Origin: Chloroflexota bacterium
GTDB taxonomy: Bacteria; Chloroflexota; Anaerolineae; Anaerolineales; Villigracilaceae
Assembly (NCBI GenBank): GCA_021796315.1
Contig: JAJYOH010000363.1
Coordinates: 1-6,392, forward strand
Direction: 5' to 3'
Length of the DNA stretch: 6,392 nt
In this document: positions 5,420-6,392 of the stretch, one piece after another
Position numbering within the stretch: the stretch's first letter is position 1
Layout: the number at the start of each line of letters is the position of its first letter
Notes under the pieces: generated by a model
Databases searched by the model: none
Told to the model about the DNA's origin: nothing
Seen by the model: the letters and a program-made list of their open reading frames with translations, nothing else
Translations under genes and position numbers: made by a program

Positions 5420-6392
5420 ATGAAAAAACTCCGCTGGTATGACTACATCACTTTGAACTTGTTTTGGTTTGGTTTGAATATTCGCAATACCGCCCTGGGT
5501 TCGATCTTCATGCCTTATCTGGTGGGGCTGTTCGCGCCGGAAGCGATCAAGAATTCCGCTTTGGGCGGGATGCGCGCGGCGGGTTTGGTTATCGCCATGC
5601 TAGTGCAACCGGCGGCCGGACTTTTGAGCGACCGCTCTACTTCGCGCTTTGGTCGGCGCAGACCATACATTCTGATCGGCGCGTTATTTGATCTGTTATT
5701 TTTAGCCGCGATTGCCTTGTCGTGGGATTATTGGTCTTTGCTGGTGGCTGTGCTCCTCATCCAATTTTCATCCAACATTTCACATGGTCCGTTGCAGGGA
5801 TTGATTCCCGATCTCGTCCCGAACGATGAACGTGGCCGCGCTTCGGCGATCAAAGCCATCTTTGAACTGCTTCCGTTAATAGTGGTTGGATTGACGATTG
5901 CAAAACTGGTCGGCGCGGGCCAATTGGGTTGGGCGATCTTTGCCACGGGCGCGACTCTTCTGATCGTTGCGATCATCACGGTACTGTTTGTAAAAGAAGA
6001 ACCGTTGCGCGAGAAACCGACCACGCCATTCTGGCCGCCAATGTTACGTGTTTTGGGAATGCTGGCTGGCATCGTCGTCGGTGCGCTGGCTGGACTGTTG
6101 GGCGGCGGTTTGGTTGGCGGACTGGCCGGATTTATGACCTTACCTTTTGCGGACAAGGCAACAGCTTTGGCGGTGGGAGTTGGCGTGGGCGGCGCGGTGG
6201 CGATGATCGTGGCGGTAATTGTTGGAGTCTGGACGGGAGCGTTAGCAACGCTGGGACAGGACGCGCGTCGTCAATCTTCGTTCACCTGGTGGATCGTCAA
6301 CCGGTTGATGTTTTTGGCGGCGGCCACTTCGCTTCAAGGTTCCGTATTTTATTTTGTGATGTATGCGTTCACGCTCAACGATAAAGATTCAT
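5420..6392 (+). CDS. MFS transporter, SLC45/GPH-like, C-terminal part beyond window
   Basis: An open frame from ATG 5420 runs off the window edge, with 324 residues visible. GAGGAG (5405-5410) lies 9 nt before the start. The N-terminal half has six membrane segments (about 10-33, 51-68, 83-101, 106-125, 146-164, 170-190). The loop 2-3 signature GLLSDRSTSRFGRRRP (67-82) is the MFS motif A in the form found in sucrose/glycoside carriers of the SLC45 and GPH type. GPLQGLIPDLVPNDERGRAS (123-142) at the loop 4-5 position also fits these carriers. After a short loop (191-208) comes an unusual Gly-rich hydrophobic stretch (about 210-278) that could form two extra helices before TM7 (about 290-318). 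Typical members are 400-500 residues, so 100 or more are probably missing. The gene diverges from the sigma operon. Substrate unknown; a sugar or related solute is a guess from the family. Confidence 0.87.
   Translation, partial: MKKLRWYDYITLNLFWFGLNIRNTALGSIFMPYLVGLFAPEAIKNSALGGMRAAGLVIAMLVQPAAGLLSDRSTSRFGRRRPYILIGALFDLLFLAAIALSWDYWSLLVAVLLIQFSSNISHGPLQGLIPDLVPNDERGRASAIKAIFELLPLIVVGLTIAKLVGAGQLGWAIFATGATLLIVAIITVLFVKEEPLREKPTTPFWPPMLRVLGMLAGIVVGALAGLLGGGLVGGLAGFMTLPFADKATALAVGVGVGGAVAMIVAVIVGVWTGALATLGQDARRQSSFTWWIVNRLMFLAAATSLQGSVFYFVMYAFTLNDKDS

Noticed and set aside
5728..6156. 142-codon minus-strand open frame opposite the MFS gene
   Set aside because: A Pro/Ser/Thr-rich shadow of hydrophobic MFS codons; no ribosome site or family signature.

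Overview
The window looks like ordinary chromosomal DNA from a free-living bacterium of moderate to slightly high GC. The gene set is a bifunctional-nuclease (DUF151) protein, a C45-type acyltransferase, an ECF sigma factor with a zinc-type anti-sigma factor, an exported bactofilin-like membrane protein, and an SLC45/GPH-like MFS carrier. Together with the protein style, this resembles Chloroflexota (Anaerolineae-like) genomes. That placement is inference from general familiarity, since no rRNA or marker gene is present. No tRNA, rRNA, CRISPR array, insertion sequence or phage gene was seen.

Layout. Six genes lie on the minus strand and one on the plus strand, diverging from an intergenic region at 5269-5419. 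Read in minus-strand transcription order, the first block is an apparent operon: ECF sigma factor (5268-4669, GTG start), anti-sigma factor (4688-4164, overlapping the sigma gene by 20 bp) and an exported bactofilin-like membrane protein (4160-3147, 3-nt gap). The operon is preceded by a promoter-like element TGCAAC-N16-CGTA of classic ECF type, which suggests autoregulation, and is followed by a strong hairpin at 3083-3125. Next comes a C45-family acyltransferase/hydrolase (2981-1869), with a weak promoter and a dyad in its leader. Then an SLC13/ArsB-NhaD-like permease (1824-595) is separated from it by a hairpin that may be a terminator or may bridge a distant Shine-Dalgarno site to the start codon. 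Last is a DUF151 protein (538 to the window edge), missing only its extreme C-terminus. On the plus strand a good sigma70-type promoter (5355-5381) drives an MFS transporter (5420 to the window edge), truncated by the window.

How they fit together. The sigma/anti-sigma/bactofilin-like trio is best read as a cell-envelope response unit: a membrane-anchored anti-sigma factor holds the ECF factor, and released sigma would transcribe its own operon, including a secreted beta-repeat membrane protein of unknown role. The other genes (acyltransferase, permease, DUF151, MFS) show no clear functional link to this unit. Nearly all of the window is coding. The only substantial gaps are 2982-3146 (terminator plus leader) and 5269-5419 (divergent promoters).
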